Source of the DNA: Anisus vortex
Lineage: Eukaryota > Mollusca > Gastropoda > Planorbidae
Assembly: GCA_949126835.1 (NCBI GenBank)
Contig: OX421507.1
Coordinates: 14,794,202-14,858,201 of the forward strand
Reading direction: 5' to 3'
DNA length: 64,000 nt
Below, in pieces: positions 1 through 13,589 of the stretch. Made by a program: the position numbers and the translations under genes. Each line of letters starts with the position of its first letter. Position 1 is the stretch's first letter. The notes beneath the pieces are model-generated. The model worked only from the letters and a program-made list of their open reading frames with translations. It had not been told where the DNA came from and did no database searches.

Positions 1-230
1 ACTCTAAGTCTTTCTCATCAAGGGTCACTGAAAATAACAGTTAAAAAAAATGATAAGATTTGGTAAGATTGTTTAAATGCCAGCTGCTAATTATAAATTT
101 TTACATATGAAATCTTACTCTTTTTAGGAATACCTAATACAAGTAAAATATTAAAATACAATTTAACAATAATGTAAGACTTAATCGTATTATTTTTTAT
201 ATTTAAGCTTAAGCAAACATATAAACCCAC

Positions 231-720
231 CTGTAAAAATGGCATCTCCTCCAATTTAGCAGAAGTAAGTAAATTTTCTTCAGCTTTCAAAGTCAACAAA
301 TGTGTAAGGGAATTTAATGGTGATATATCTTTCAACATGTTTTTACTAACATCAACGTAACGTAGATGAATGAAAGACTCTAGAATATCAATGTTTGTAA
401 TTTCCCTGTGAAAATAATAATTTTTTTTTAAAGAACAGATTCCTATTCAAAGAAATACACAAAACCACATTTAATTTCAACAGTGTTTAAGTTTAAGTAT
501 TAAATTGATTCAAGTAAACAAACAATATTAATAATAATATAGGTTGGCAGTATTAAAATTTCTTTAAAAGTCATCTTGTTTAAACAGAAATACAATTTTC
601 TAAATGTTTCATAACATCTGATTTTTTAAATCTTGATTGTACATTATCATTCTGTCATTGAATTATGGTTGGATAGATTGGAAATTAACACAACATCTCT
701 AGCCCTCTAGCATGTGTAAA

Positions 721-760
<40 letters not shown>

Positions 761-2813
761 GTCATCATGAATGACAATTTATAGACAGTAAGCAGCTTGC
801 ACCCTGGATCAATTTTCTTGAAAGAAGGTTCCATGCCAGAAGCAATGCTGCATGTTGATGTCCTGACCCTAATGACACTTTAGAGGATTAAGACAATATA
901 CAATGATAAAAAAAAACACCTCGACTCCATAAGCAGGCTTTTGTTCTCGCTAACCCTCTTCATATTCTTGTTACCTGTGAATCTGGACTTTAAATTTAAA
1001 CAGCAAAACTTGAAAGAAGAATAAAAGCTAAGGAGATAACACCTTCTTGGCACAGCATCACAAATAAACTGGTTCTGTGGTTAGTTAACCAGACTGTCAA
1101 CAAAAAGGCCCATAGGTTCTAGCCCTGCTGCCTACTATTAACTACTATACTACTAATCCCTGCCGCCCTGCAGGAGTTTTGGGCCTAATGGACGTAAACA
1201 TCTTCTATTGAGAAGGAACATCTGTAAAATTATAAGTCACAGAACTCATCAGGCAATTTGGCAAAATAACAACTTCCTATAGTAAAGAAGCACAAACTAA
1301 GGAGGTCACATCATAAGAATTTATTGGCTTTCTAAGACAATCTTGAAGGGCATAACAAGAGGAGGAGAAAAAAAGAGACAAATTGTGGTGTAGACTGGAT
1401 TAAATCTGGAGAATGACATGAAATGTGCAGAAAAATTAGAGGAATGGAGTAGGATAATGTTCATGTAATCTGTAGCACTCCAATGGTCCTAAAGACTAAG
1501 TAAGAATGTATATTTAGGATGTTTGAAACAAAATAGTACTTTTTAATTATAATTTTAAACAAGTTGGCAATAGGCCTACCTATCATGAATGTCCAGTTGA
1601 ACATAAGCATGCGATAGGCCATCCCCTGTTTTACACAGCAGAGATAAACTTTCAGCAACAAGTTCTTGTGTCAGAGGATTTGGTGGAATTTTCTTTAATT
1701 AGATACAAAACAATTATTTTAATTATTATTATTATTATACTTGAATATGAATTGACAATATTTTTTTTCACCAAAACATAATACATTCATTCATATGAAT
1801 ATCTATATTTAATTATAATTAGATTTAAAATGAAATATATCCATGTTTGAATTATGCTTTAAAATGTTTATTTTTTTAAAGATTTAATCATCCATAGTCC
1901 ATAGATTTAAAAAAAGTTAGCAAAATTTAAGTAAAGAAAGCTAGATCTAATTGAATATATACTATACAATAAATATATATATATATAAATAAATAGTAGC
2001 CTATATATACTATGCTATAGGCTATAAATACTTTTAACTGAGCTTTTGTAGTAGTCTAATATAATATTAGACTTAAATACTAGCCTACTTAATAAAAAAG
2101 ATTGCCAGTTAACAACTTAAGTCTAAGTAAATGCTCTTAAGTTTAAATTAAACCTAATAACTAATCATGAAAAGGAGCTTCTGTAATAATACTGACGGTA
2201 ATATATACAGAATATAGGGGCCTACAGTAAAGGCTGTAATATATTATATAGTATAATATAGGCCTAGCCTATAAGTATAAAAGAAGATAATAGTAGGCTA
2301 CTAATAATTAGGCCTAACTAATAAAGACTAATATAATAGCAGTAATAGGCCTAGTCGACTGACTATTATTAATTTTGATTTAGCCTAAAGTTTTAAATAG
2401 GTAATAATAATAGCCTACTACTAATAATAATAGAGGCCTACTGATAAAAGTTTAAATATTAAATTATTAATTATTAATAATAACAATATAGGAATATAGG
2501 CCTAGGCATATAGCCATAGCCTAATAATAATAGTATAGCATAGTAGACCTAATATTAATATTGTTATCATCATAATCATAATGGGCTATTTAATATTATA
2601 ATATCATTATTGCTATTGCCATTTTTATCTTTGTTATTTGTTTATTTAAATATTTTAGTGATAGTGTTATTTTAGACCTACATCTTCTTCTGTGTGATCT
2701 TCTTCGTCGCCATGAACATCTTCTACACCATCGACACCATCTTCATTTCTTTTTAACCCCTCATCATCTTCATCTTCGGTCACAACAATATTTTCGACGT
2801 CCTCGTCTGACAT
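231..2813 (-). CDS. LRRC23: LRRC23 (leucine-rich repeat protein 23), 5' part, three exons, continues beyond the window start
   Basis: Read on the minus strand, three exons join in phase: 2682-2813 (ATG at 2813-2811; acidic N-terminus MSDEDVENIVV then many D/E), 1580-1692 (LSLLCKTGDGLSHAYVQLD) and 231-405 (FIHLRYVDVSKN, then DISPLNSLTHLLTLKA). Splice sites are GT-AG and exon phases (132, 113 and 175 nt) sum to 140 complete codons. The order acidic leader, 'LSLLCKTG.GL.HAYV.L', then LRRs with 'D.SPLN.LTHLL.LKA' matches vertebrate LRRC23. The family, about 340 aa in vertebrates, is a radial-spoke component of motile cilia and sperm flagella. About 40% of the protein lies in the window; the remaining LRRs would be left of position 231. 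The exon 3 donor at 230 shows that it continues. The start is the only upstream ATG in frame with the acidic leader. No break is seen in this part. Confidence 0.9.
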
Positions 2814-2878
2814 TTTATGGACAACAGTGTCAACAGTCTATTTAGAAGACTAAAATCAGGTTTTAACTTAGCGTCACC

Positions 2879-2892
2879 GTTTCTGTGGTAAC
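2879..2892 (-). promoter_or_regulatory. RFX X-box-like site in the LRRC23 promoter
   Basis: GTTTCTGTGGTAAC fits the X-box consensus RYYNYYATRRNRAC at 13 of 14 positions; the central A is G. It lies 66 bp upstream of the LRRC23 ATG, within the usual 50-250 bp range for ciliary genes driven by RFX factors. LRRC23 is an axonemal protein, so the placement makes biological sense. Being near-palindromic, the site is listed with the gene's strand. Binding is inferred, not shown. Confidence 0.55.
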
Positions 2893-4400
2893 AGTTATTT
2901 CCGGTTTTGTTCCTAAATTGTTTAATATATTTTTTTTTCTAAAAATTACAGCTAAAAATAAATAACTTAAACATTATTTTATTACACTATTTTTAGTCTT
3001 TAAAGTTTAAATAATTTGATTTCATGTTTAAGACATATTTCAAAGTTAATTTGTTAAAAATAATAGGTCTAAATCGATTTTGAATTTTGGATTGAGGCTA
3101 GTCCAATAAATTATATTTTGAGTTGAAAAAATAAAATAACACAAGATGACCTAACACGGTTCCAAAACGACACCTATTTAGGTTTTGTTGCTGTCTGAGA
3201 TGTATCACTCTTTTCTTAGGTTTATTCGTTTTTTCGAAAAGGTAAGTTGATGTTATTTATTATAATTAACAAAAATAAGGTATTGTGTTATCAATTTACT
3301 GAAAAATACTATTAGAACACAGATTCAGATTTACATAGATGGTTTTAGAATGAAGATATTTTACTCAATAATCAATATTTTAATAATGAAAACAATATCG
3401 ATAGCCTATTAAAATTATTCAGAAAAAGCTTTCCAACTACGCGATTTGATCATATTTGATGTGGGCATTGTGGGTGATAGACCTACTAAATACTATCTTT
3501 AATCGATTCTATAGCTACTAAAGACCTATCTCTACACTTACTATATTTATAGTAACTTATACTTTATACTTGACAGTTTACAGTTACTGAGCTGTATCAA
3601 TACTATGATTATGATTACTATGACTATGAAATATGACTATATTTTTTATTGATCTCTTTTAATTGATTTTTCGGCCCTACTTACCTACTTATAACCTAAC
3701 ATTACATAATCATATAATAATGATATAATGATTAATGATGTGCTATTATGGCACAATAGTATAGGCATAGGTGTAGGGTGTAGGCGTAGGCTAATCCTAA
3801 ACTAATCAACTTACAAATTAGTTAAACAGATAAACTATTCTATAGTTCTTCAGTAGTCTTCTTGCCTTTTTTTTTTTTATTGAAGATGAAAAAGTGAAAA
3901 AAGAATTAAATGTGTTTCCAGTGAGTGTGTGTTGGGCCCTAATGCAAAGCTCTTTTATTAAAATATATAGAGCCAATGAATATGAGTCTCTATGAGAGAC
4001 TGAGCTCTTTACTGATTTGCTTATATTAAGTTATATCCAACACAGCAATTATGGTGATTAAAGACTAAATTACTATTATATCTAGGGGTGAAGCCACAGT
4101 GGCGGGGGGGGGGGGGGGGGGGCTGAGAGGGGGCTATGTCATTATTATTGGAAAAAAAAGTTAATTATTTTAAAGCTATAAATATTTTGTTAGTGTTTAT
4201 AATGTTCCAAAGTCAGCCTGGATAGTAAACTTCCTTTTATATACACTTCTTAAATCTGGATAAATGATCGTGATAGGATGCAGTATATATAATGCAGTAT
4301 ACCTCCACGGCATCTATACTTTAACCCATGTTGGTCATTGGGGCACCATTGTTGACTGCTTTGTTTTCTCTCTTTACTTGTCATGGTTTTGTGCTGCCCT
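2893..4400. other. Intergenic DNA upstream of LRRC23; possible divergent non-coding exon
   Basis: No coding exon is recognised. At about 3180-3240 a short stretch ends in a strong donor-like sequence, AAAAG|GTAAGTT (intron would start at 3241). It lies about 350-430 bp from the LRRC23 start in the opposite orientation, so a divergent 5' UTR exon (CASZ1 or a lncRNA) is possible but unproven. At about 4084-4135 a fragment resembling the left end of the MITE at 23055 appears (gGGGTGAAGCCACAG followed by a long G run). The rest is AT-rich DNA. Confidence 0.35.
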
Positions 4401-5140
4401 TTGGAAGCTAATGAAGGACAGTCCAGTTTATTTTATTTTGTCTGCCTTTTTTCTTCTTCCTTGCACTGTACCCTGCCAGATTATCTTTGCAAGCTAATGA
4501 AGGACAGTCCAGTTTATTTTATTTTGTCTGCCTTTTTTCTTCTTCCTTGCACTGTACCCTGCCAGATTATCTTTGCAAGCTTATGAAGGACAGTACAGTT
4601 TATTTTATTTTGTCTGCCTTTTTTCTTCTTCCTTGCACTGTACCCTGCCAGATTATCTTTGCAAGCTAATGAAGGACAGTCCAGTTTATTTTATTTTGTC
4701 TGCCTTTTTTCTTCTTCCTTGCACTGTACCCTGCCAGATTATCTTTGCAAGGTCTTCAGATTTTGCTGCTTGCCCATTCAACTCCTTGCATGGTCTGATC
4801 ATGTTGATGATTCGTTCATGGCATATGCATTATGTATGAGATGCTCAGAATCTTGCAGAAACAACTAGTTTTTAGTGCCCTGATATTTCTCTGGAGATCT
4901 GCTGAAAGCAGGCCTCAGATCCATACAGAAAATTGACTTTGCCAGAGAGCTTATTAGTCAAGTCCTGATACAAAAGGAGGTTGTCTCGCTTCGCCAAATG
5001 TTCCTTAGCTCTGTGTGATTGCACCATTTTGGCAAGAATTTTTACTTTGAACCCTTATTTGATATTAAGGCCCTTAGATATTTGAGGGAGGTAACTTCTC
5101 TGAGCTTTTGTCCGCTCACCTGTATTTCGGTTACAAATTA
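4400..5140 (-). mobile_element. 3' coding end of a non-LTR retrotransposon (LINE), degenerate
   Basis: Minus-strand translation gives the usual tail of molluscan RT-type LINEs: 'VNFLYGSEA', followed after breaks by 'AKIIWQGTVQGRRKK' and basic residues. Stops and frame breaks interrupt it. Part of the tail has been tandemly amplified (see 4407-4750). The same tail type is seen at 45886-46140. Clade assignment is uncertain. Confidence 0.55.
4407..4750. repeat. Four tandem copies of an 86-bp unit derived from a LINE tail
   Basis: Copies start at 4407, 4493, 4579 and 4665, each exactly 86 bp with almost no differences. On the minus strand the unit encodes the LINE C-terminal motif (IIWQGTVQGRRKK). 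On the plus strand each unit holds a long pyrimidine tract ending in CCCTGCCAG, which looks like a 3' splice site. The short overlapping plus-strand reading frames here are by-products of the repeat. Confidence 0.92.
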
Positions 5141-5261
5141 TTTTTTGGCCGTGACCATCGTCTTTTTGTTATTGATTCCTATAAAATACGTAATACTGTA
5201 TACACTGCAAGAAATTGATTATAAGTTTGTAGAGGAATATATGTATAACGATGTGGAGGGA

Positions 5262-5580
5262 ACATGATGTGGTAGAGACTGAAAAGAAATTTAGTATAAA
5301 AGCTTGCAGGGCAGACATGACGTGGTAGAGAGTAGAGACTGGAGAGAAATATAGTATAAAAGCTTGCAGGGCAGACATGATGTGGTAGAGAGTAGAGACT
5401 GCAGAGAAATTTAGTATTAAAGCTTGCAGGGCAGACATGATATGTTAGAGACTGCAGAGAAATTGTGTATAAGGGTGTGTTGGTGACATGATGTGCTTGA
5501 TACTCCAGAGAAATTTAGTAGGCATATAAAAGCTTTTAGAGGAGATATGATGTGGTATAGACAGTCTAAGAAAGTTTTGG
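5262..5580. repeat. Imperfect tandem repeat, about six copies of 53-60 bp
   Basis: Units begin ACATGATGTGGTAGAG and contain TATAAAAGCTTGCAGGGCAG. Starts are near 5262, 5315, 5375, 5435 and 5488, with a last degraded copy near 5545. Length differences come from an extra 'agagagt' in some copies. No conserved protein is encoded. Confidence 0.8.
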
Positions 5581-7516
5581 AACTATGCATTCAAGATACA
5601 AAATACAATTTCTAAACATGTTGGCTGCAAATACAGTGATTCACTAGATCATCTATACAAATATTTACAAGAACAAAAAAAAATAATTTCCTGTCAATTT
5701 TTTTTAAAACATGGTTCAAATGCCAGTTATGAAATTTGTTGAATTCAGTCCGTTCTTCCTTATCTTATATGTATATATGTGGAGAAAATACTGTATTCTG
5801 CAAATGTGCAAACTTGTTTCCTTTCAAATGTGTTCAAAAAATGTCTATAATAAAAACTTGGTCTATTTCTTCAAATATACAAATGGTTTCTGTTAAAGCA
5901 TTCTTTCATCTGTTTTGCTGCCCAAAGTGTGGCACTGACAAGCATACACTTTCTTTTTTTTTGTCATCCCTGTATTGTTTGTTTTAGCCAATGTCAAACA
6001 TATGGAATTATAAGCATTTACTAATTACAAGAAGAACTATCTTGACATCATTTGATTATTACTTCTCCCTCAAATGACTATTTTCACCCAAAATTCTAAA
6101 TAAGCTGTTTATTACATAGAAAAATATTTTCACCTAAAATTCTAAATAAGCTGTTTATTACATAGAAGACAATGATAATTATAGTTTCATACATTTTGAC
6201 TGTTTCTTATTCACATTGTATGAAATTAATTTTTCATTGAATTTTCATTGATTTTAATATTTGCAGCATTTAGTTATTTTATCGTAATTAAAAAGGCCTA
6301 TTAATTTGTTATGCTTACAATGTAAGGCCTGTATGCAGGACTGGATTAACCATTAATTAAGCATGCACTTAGATCATCAAGTGAAAAAAAGGGGGGGGGG
6401 GGTCATCCCAGAAATTTTCCATAGTAGCAATTAACTTTAATCCATGGTCCAACACCTGAACCAATATCACATTACAAACAAATTCTTATTAAAGAATGTT
6501 TGAATTTGAAAAGTAAGAGAATTTTTTTTTTAACATAAAATGTGGAAATATATAAGATGTTTTAGCTCATCATAAGTTTTGTATAATTGCAGTAAAATAT
6601 TTATTATTATGGTTTATTATTATTATGTAAATATTGAATTATTTATATAAAGTGGGAGCATCAGTAACTTTTTTTAGTAATTAGACTTTCAGAGTCTTAA
6701 TCGGGCCTTTATCATACTTTATGGTAATAGTGTTTAATAAGATAAGATAACTCACCCCCCCCCCTTTTTTTTTCAATTAGTATTCAATACAATGTTGGCT
6801 ACTGGTTACTAGGCGTTCTGATCTATTTGTTAAATTAATTCATAGTTTGCTGCCTAATAGTAGCCTACTAATACCGAAATAAATGGTGGACTTGTTCCAT
6901 TTTGCCAATATTATTGATAAAATGTGCAAATGTTTGGATAGATTGTATTATAGTGTATTTGTTTGGAAAGTTAGGTCAGCCTTAAAAGGGGAGAGAGAGT
7001 ATGAAAAAAGGCAACAAAAGGATATAAAAGATTTATTGAAAGCTTTATTGATTGGCTGGCATAGGCCTACTTTTCCCTCCTTTGTGGCGTTCTTGGTCGT
7101 CATGGTAACGCATAGCCAGTCGTAAGGGAGAATATCTGATGAAATTGATTTATGCTTCCGTGACTGTAGTTTTTGGTGACACTTTAGCCTAGCCAACATT
7201 GGGACAAGTATGATCCGGTTGTTTTTTTTTGTAGGCCTATATGTTTTATTCTGTTTATGAGTCTAGATCTATGTTTTTCATGACAACCCCAGATCCTTTA
7301 TTTTAAAAAATTGCATTACTATAAATGGAGCAGTATAAAAAAAAATCGATATTATTTCGTTTGACAAGTTGTAAAAAAATACTTAGGTAGGTCTACAATC
7401 TACACACTCGCCTAAAAAGAAAAGAAAAAAAGAGTTTGTTTTTTCAAGTCTCCCCCCATTAGAGCTGTGTATATTTCGTTTATTTAATGGGCCCTAGCCT
7501 TTATTATTGGTAATTT
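5581..7516. other. Gene-free AT-rich DNA with a 46-bp duplication
   Basis: A 41-bp segment (TTTTCACC.AAAATTCTAA...) occurs at 6081 and again at 6127. C/G homopolymers occur near 6391 and 6755. No coding exon is supported; short open frames here lack family motifs. A perfect X-box consensus lies at 7096-7109 (separate entry). Confidence 0.5.
7096..7109. promoter_or_regulatory. Perfect RFX X-box consensus, no recognised target gene
   Basis: GTCGTCATGGTAAC matches RYYNYYATRRNRAC at all 14 positions. It sits in a locally GC-richer stretch (about 7050-7140). No ciliary gene start is recognised within 2 kb. It could be a promoter or enhancer of an unannotated transcript or a chance match. Confidence 0.35.
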
Positions 7517-7588
7517 GAATTCAAACCACGGATGAGCGTAGGAAGCAATAATCTTCTTCATAGCGTCTGTAATGTATAAGATAAATAC
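7517..7588 (+). mobile_element. Short 3'-end fragment of the LINE family seen at 46.5 kb
   Basis: The segment CAAACCACGGATGAGCGTAG, then GCAATAATCTTCTTCATAG and TGTATAAGATAAA, is the reverse complement of the 3' tail of the minus-strand LINE at 46535-48268. Other copies are at 49012-49215 and 58418-58500. It is a 5'-truncated insertion, as is typical of target-primed reverse transcription. Confidence 0.65.
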
Positions 7589-7670
7589 TTAGCACACAAA
7601 AAGGTGAATATATTTATATTCATAGAACCATTGTGTAGGCTATTCTGACACACATGAGATAGGCCTAGGC

Positions 7671-9926
7671 CAGGGGTCGGCAACCTTTTTAGACGGAATA
7701 GCCAAAAGTTACAATTTACACAATTTCCCAGTTTTTAAAGAGCCACTCACATTTTTGTTTCAATATTATGGTATTTGATTAGGATTAGGTAGGCCTATAC
7801 ATAAATTTGATTTTTGATTTAAAATAAATACCTTTAAATATGAAAGAATATTTATTCAAATAAAAACATACACATGTTTTGCAAAAAACATATTGAAGTA
7901 TTTTAGCTAGCTCTGCTAGAATAATAAAATTTGTAATAAAATAATATAACTATAATTATTGAATACTAGATAGTTACAATAGTTACATCAATGGGAGCAT
8001 TGGCCTTGCATGCCTTTTAAAAGTTTGGCTAAATCTGGCTCATAACTTGATGTTTTCAGTTTTAAGCACGCCTCTAGATTTTTATTTGTTAGTTGCGGCA
8101 TTTCACCTCGTGGGCATTTCACCTCGTGGGCATTTCTTTCTTTTAGAGCTGTCCAGTTGTGTAGCGTGACGTACATGCTTTTCTGGAACACCAACTCTTC
8201 TAACTTGCTCTTGAGTTCTGTGAACTTGCCACTTCACAACTGTTTGATTTCCAAATCCAGCCATTGCATTTGAAGCGAACCAAATCGCTCAATGTTGATC
8301 TCATTTGTATTTGTGTTGAGAGAATTTACTATGAACGCCAGAGTACTTGCGTTTGTTTTGAATTGCTGAAATCTCTCAGCGAATTCATCCTTTATTTTGT
8401 TTGCAGTATAGCCCTGCTGAAGTAATTCGTGTCAATAGTTGACTTGCATTGGTTTCATAGTGATATTGTTTCATATTTTCGAATTTACAGCTCTCCATGT
8501 CTTCGACTAAATGAAGTAATTTATTATCGAAAACTAACCACTTCTTCATAGGCTGGGTTTCCCTTTCCTTGCAGTTTTACATTTAGCTCATGTAGTTTCT
8601 TTGTGATAGCCACCATGAAGTTGAATTTTTGCAGCCATTAGTCTTCTTTCAATTTCGTATGGACAATGTCTTTTTCCACTGAAAAATGTTTTTATTTCAC
8701 TCAAGCAAGAATCAAAACGTTTCAATACGTTGTCCCTGTAAAGCCATCAATTTTTATTGTGCAGAAGTAGGCTAGGTCAGAATACTGGTTTTCTATTTCT
8801 TAAAGAAATGACTTAAAATGGTAGAGTGCTTTTGCCAAAATGCTGTTAATGATCGTAACTATTTTGGCTGGAAATATTTGGGCCCAAAGCGCCTCTTGAT
8901 GAATTATGCAATGAAACATTAAAATTTCTTGGTTTATTTTTTTGCCAAAGATTCGTTGTTAGCCCTTTATGTATTCCTGTCATACTTCTGGCTCCATCAG
9001 CCATCAGCTGCAATGGAAAGATTTTATAGTCTTCCAGGCAATTTTGCAGAGCATTTTCTATATCTTATCCACGAGTTTGCCCTGATAGCGGATGCAATCC
9101 TAGCAGTTCTTCTTTTGGACCTTGGGCTGACATATAAGCTAGCTTACCTGATGAAAATGGTAACTTGTGCCGTGTCTTTTATGTCGCAAGACTCACCCAT
9201 AGCAGTGATAAAGCAGAAGCCAGTTGAATGTCTTCCACTTGCATAGGTGTTACATTTGAAGACATTTAGCAGTTCTATCTTGTACTGTTTTAGCAGATAA
9301 TGGCAAATCTTCATAATTTCTGTTTTGTTTTTAAAATCATCTTCAGCTCCAAGTATGAAACAATCTTTGACGTACTCACCATCTGTAAATGGTTTCCCTC
9401 TTTTTTGCAATTTCTAGTGATGTTGCAAAGCTTGCCAAATTTACATTATTTGAAGATTGCGCAAGTTACTTAACATAGAACTCGACTGTTGTTTGTTTTT
9501 GAAGCACTTTAACAGCCTTTTTCCGCGCGTCACCTCATGGATATTCAGTAGCGAATCGGGTATGTTTTTTAGTAAAGTGTCTCTCCAAGTTTGACTTCTT
9601 ATTGTGTGCAAGTTTTTCTTTGCAAATGAGACAAGTCGGAAGGTCATCTCTTAGGAAGACTGACTGAACACTAACGTTCGCTGGGTTGCTGGCTGGGTGG
9701 TAGGCCTAGTCTTGACTAGCGGCTGTCAGCTGTTCGTTTACTGTCTACTCCACATATTCTCACTGTTCTCTGTTGAGTGTTTTAATTATGTTTGCAGTAT
9801 ATAATTTTTAATGAGTTTTTAAAATAAAATAATATAACTATAATATTTGCGCTTGAAACTCGAGAGCCGCATCTCGACATCGAAAGAGCCGCATTCGGCT
9901 CGCGAGCCGCAGGTTGCCGACCCCTG
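7671..9926 (-). mobile_element. hAT-family DNA transposon, complete ends, inactivated
   Basis: The element is 2256 bp with identical 16-bp terminal inverted repeats, CAGGGGTCGGCAACCT. Flanks are GCCTAGGC and GCCTAGTT, an 8-bp target duplication matching at 6 of 8 positions. The transposase lies on the minus strand, with its N-terminus near 9650. That end holds a BED-type zinc finger: CLICKEKLAHNKKSNLERHF with a downstream H. It is followed by a region like the ZBED5/GTF2IRD2 type of hAT transposase (GKPFTDGEYVKDC near 9400). Stops and frameshifts occur throughout, for example just after the BED finger, so no active enzyme can be made. The eroded duplication and the stops suggest an old insertion. 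Confidence 0.85.
9144..9650 (-). pseudogene. hAT transposase N-terminal remnant (BED finger and start of core)
   Basis: The best preserved stretches of the transposase are the BED finger (about 9540-9650) and the segment at 9144-9410 beginning MQKRGKPFTDGEYVKDC. They lie in different frames with stops between them. Domesticated relatives exist in vertebrates (GTF2IRD2, ZBED5), but this copy has no intact frame to suggest domestication. Confidence 0.7.
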
Positions 9927-9934
9927 GCCTAGTT

Positions 9935-12190
<2,256 letters not shown>

Positions 12191-12835
12191 TGATACAAAC
12201 ACGCAGATGAATGTAGGATACAAACACGCAGGTGAATGTATGATACAAACACGCAGGTGAATGTATGATACAAACACGCAGGTGAATGTATGATACAAAC
12301 ACGCAGGTGAATGTATGATACAAACACGCAGGTGAATGTATGATACAAACACGCAGGTGAATGTATGACACAAACACGCAGGTAAATGTGTGATACAAAC
12401 ACGCAGGTGAATGTATGATACAAACACGCAGGTGAATGTATGATACAAACACGCAGGTGAATGTATGATACAAACATGCTGGTGAATGTATGATACAAAC
12501 ATGCTGGTGAATGTATGATACAAACACGCAGATGAATGTATGATTTAAACACGCAGATGAATGTATGATACAAACACGCAGATGAATGGTTAACAATATA
12601 ATCACAAATTAATGTATGATACAAACACGCAGATGTATGAATGATACAAACACACAGATGTATGTATGATACAAACACGCAGATGCATGTATGATAGGGC
12701 CTAATATAATCACAAATGAATGTAGGGCCTATGGTACAAACTACAAACACGTTGATAAATGTATGATACAAACACGCAGATGAATTGTTCGATACAAACA
12801 CGAGAAATAATGTATGATAAAAACATGTAGATGAA
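12191..12835. repeat. 25-bp minisatellite
   Basis: The unit TGATACAAACACGCAGGTGA plus ATGTA repeats about 16 times in near-perfect register to about 12590. It continues as spaced, degenerate copies to about 12835. Base changes are mostly in the GCAGRTGAATG part. Open frames on the minus strand, with CIIHSPACLYH-type repeats, follow from the 25-bp period and are not considered genes. Confidence 0.93.
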
Positions 12836-13491
12836 CATCTACTCAGAGGGGCGTTGCAAGCATAGATGAACCTAAAAATGGCCTAAATGTCTCTCTCTAT
12901 ATATATATGTATATATATATATCACAAACAAGGATGGACCTGCAATGCATAACCGTATAATAATGTATAACACAAATTATTAATTATTTCAGTTATTGCT
13001 TTAATTATTATTATTATTTTTTTAAATTCCTTTTATAACTGCAATAATTCCCCTCCCCCCTCTCTCCTTTTCACCTAAAGATATGATAACTCTGTTCACC
13101 ATACAACCTCCTCCTCCCCCGACACACACACATACATCCCATTTAACGCTGATGATGGTTAGCCAATATATATAATATATACGTATATATAAGTGTAGTG
13201 CTTCTTTAAAAGAAGAACGCCTTAAGGCCCCAACAATTTGCGAAAAATAAAAATAAGTTGTAGTTATTGCTTTTTTTTTAAAGCGTTTTTATGACATGTT
13301 TAAATTTTCAACGATTTTTTATTTTCTTTTTAAAAATATTTTGTGTGTGTGTTGCGCTTTTATTGTTCAAGGACCCGTAAAACTTGATAGTGTTACTGTA
13401 AACGTATACTGGGAGAAGGAAAGGGGTGTGGAGTGGTTCCGGATTACGGGTTTGGCTTACGTTCTATCGTTTGTGCCTTTATTGGGGGGCC

Positions 13492-13505
13492 GTCGCCATG
13501 GAAAC
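13492..13505. promoter_or_regulatory. Perfect RFX X-box consensus, no recognised target gene
   Basis: GTCGCCATGGAAAC matches RYYNYYATRRNRAC at all 14 positions. It lies in a locally GC-rich, unique stretch (about 13370-13560) containing several CpGs, which has the look of a small promoter. No ciliary gene is recognised near it, and a minisatellite starts about 110 bp downstream. Confidence 0.4.
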
Positions 13506-13589
13506 GGCTGGCGCTCTAGTGTTCTCGCGTCCGCAGCAAGTGGGCGTAACATTACTAGAATTTACAAATACCCCTAGACTTCTGAAACA

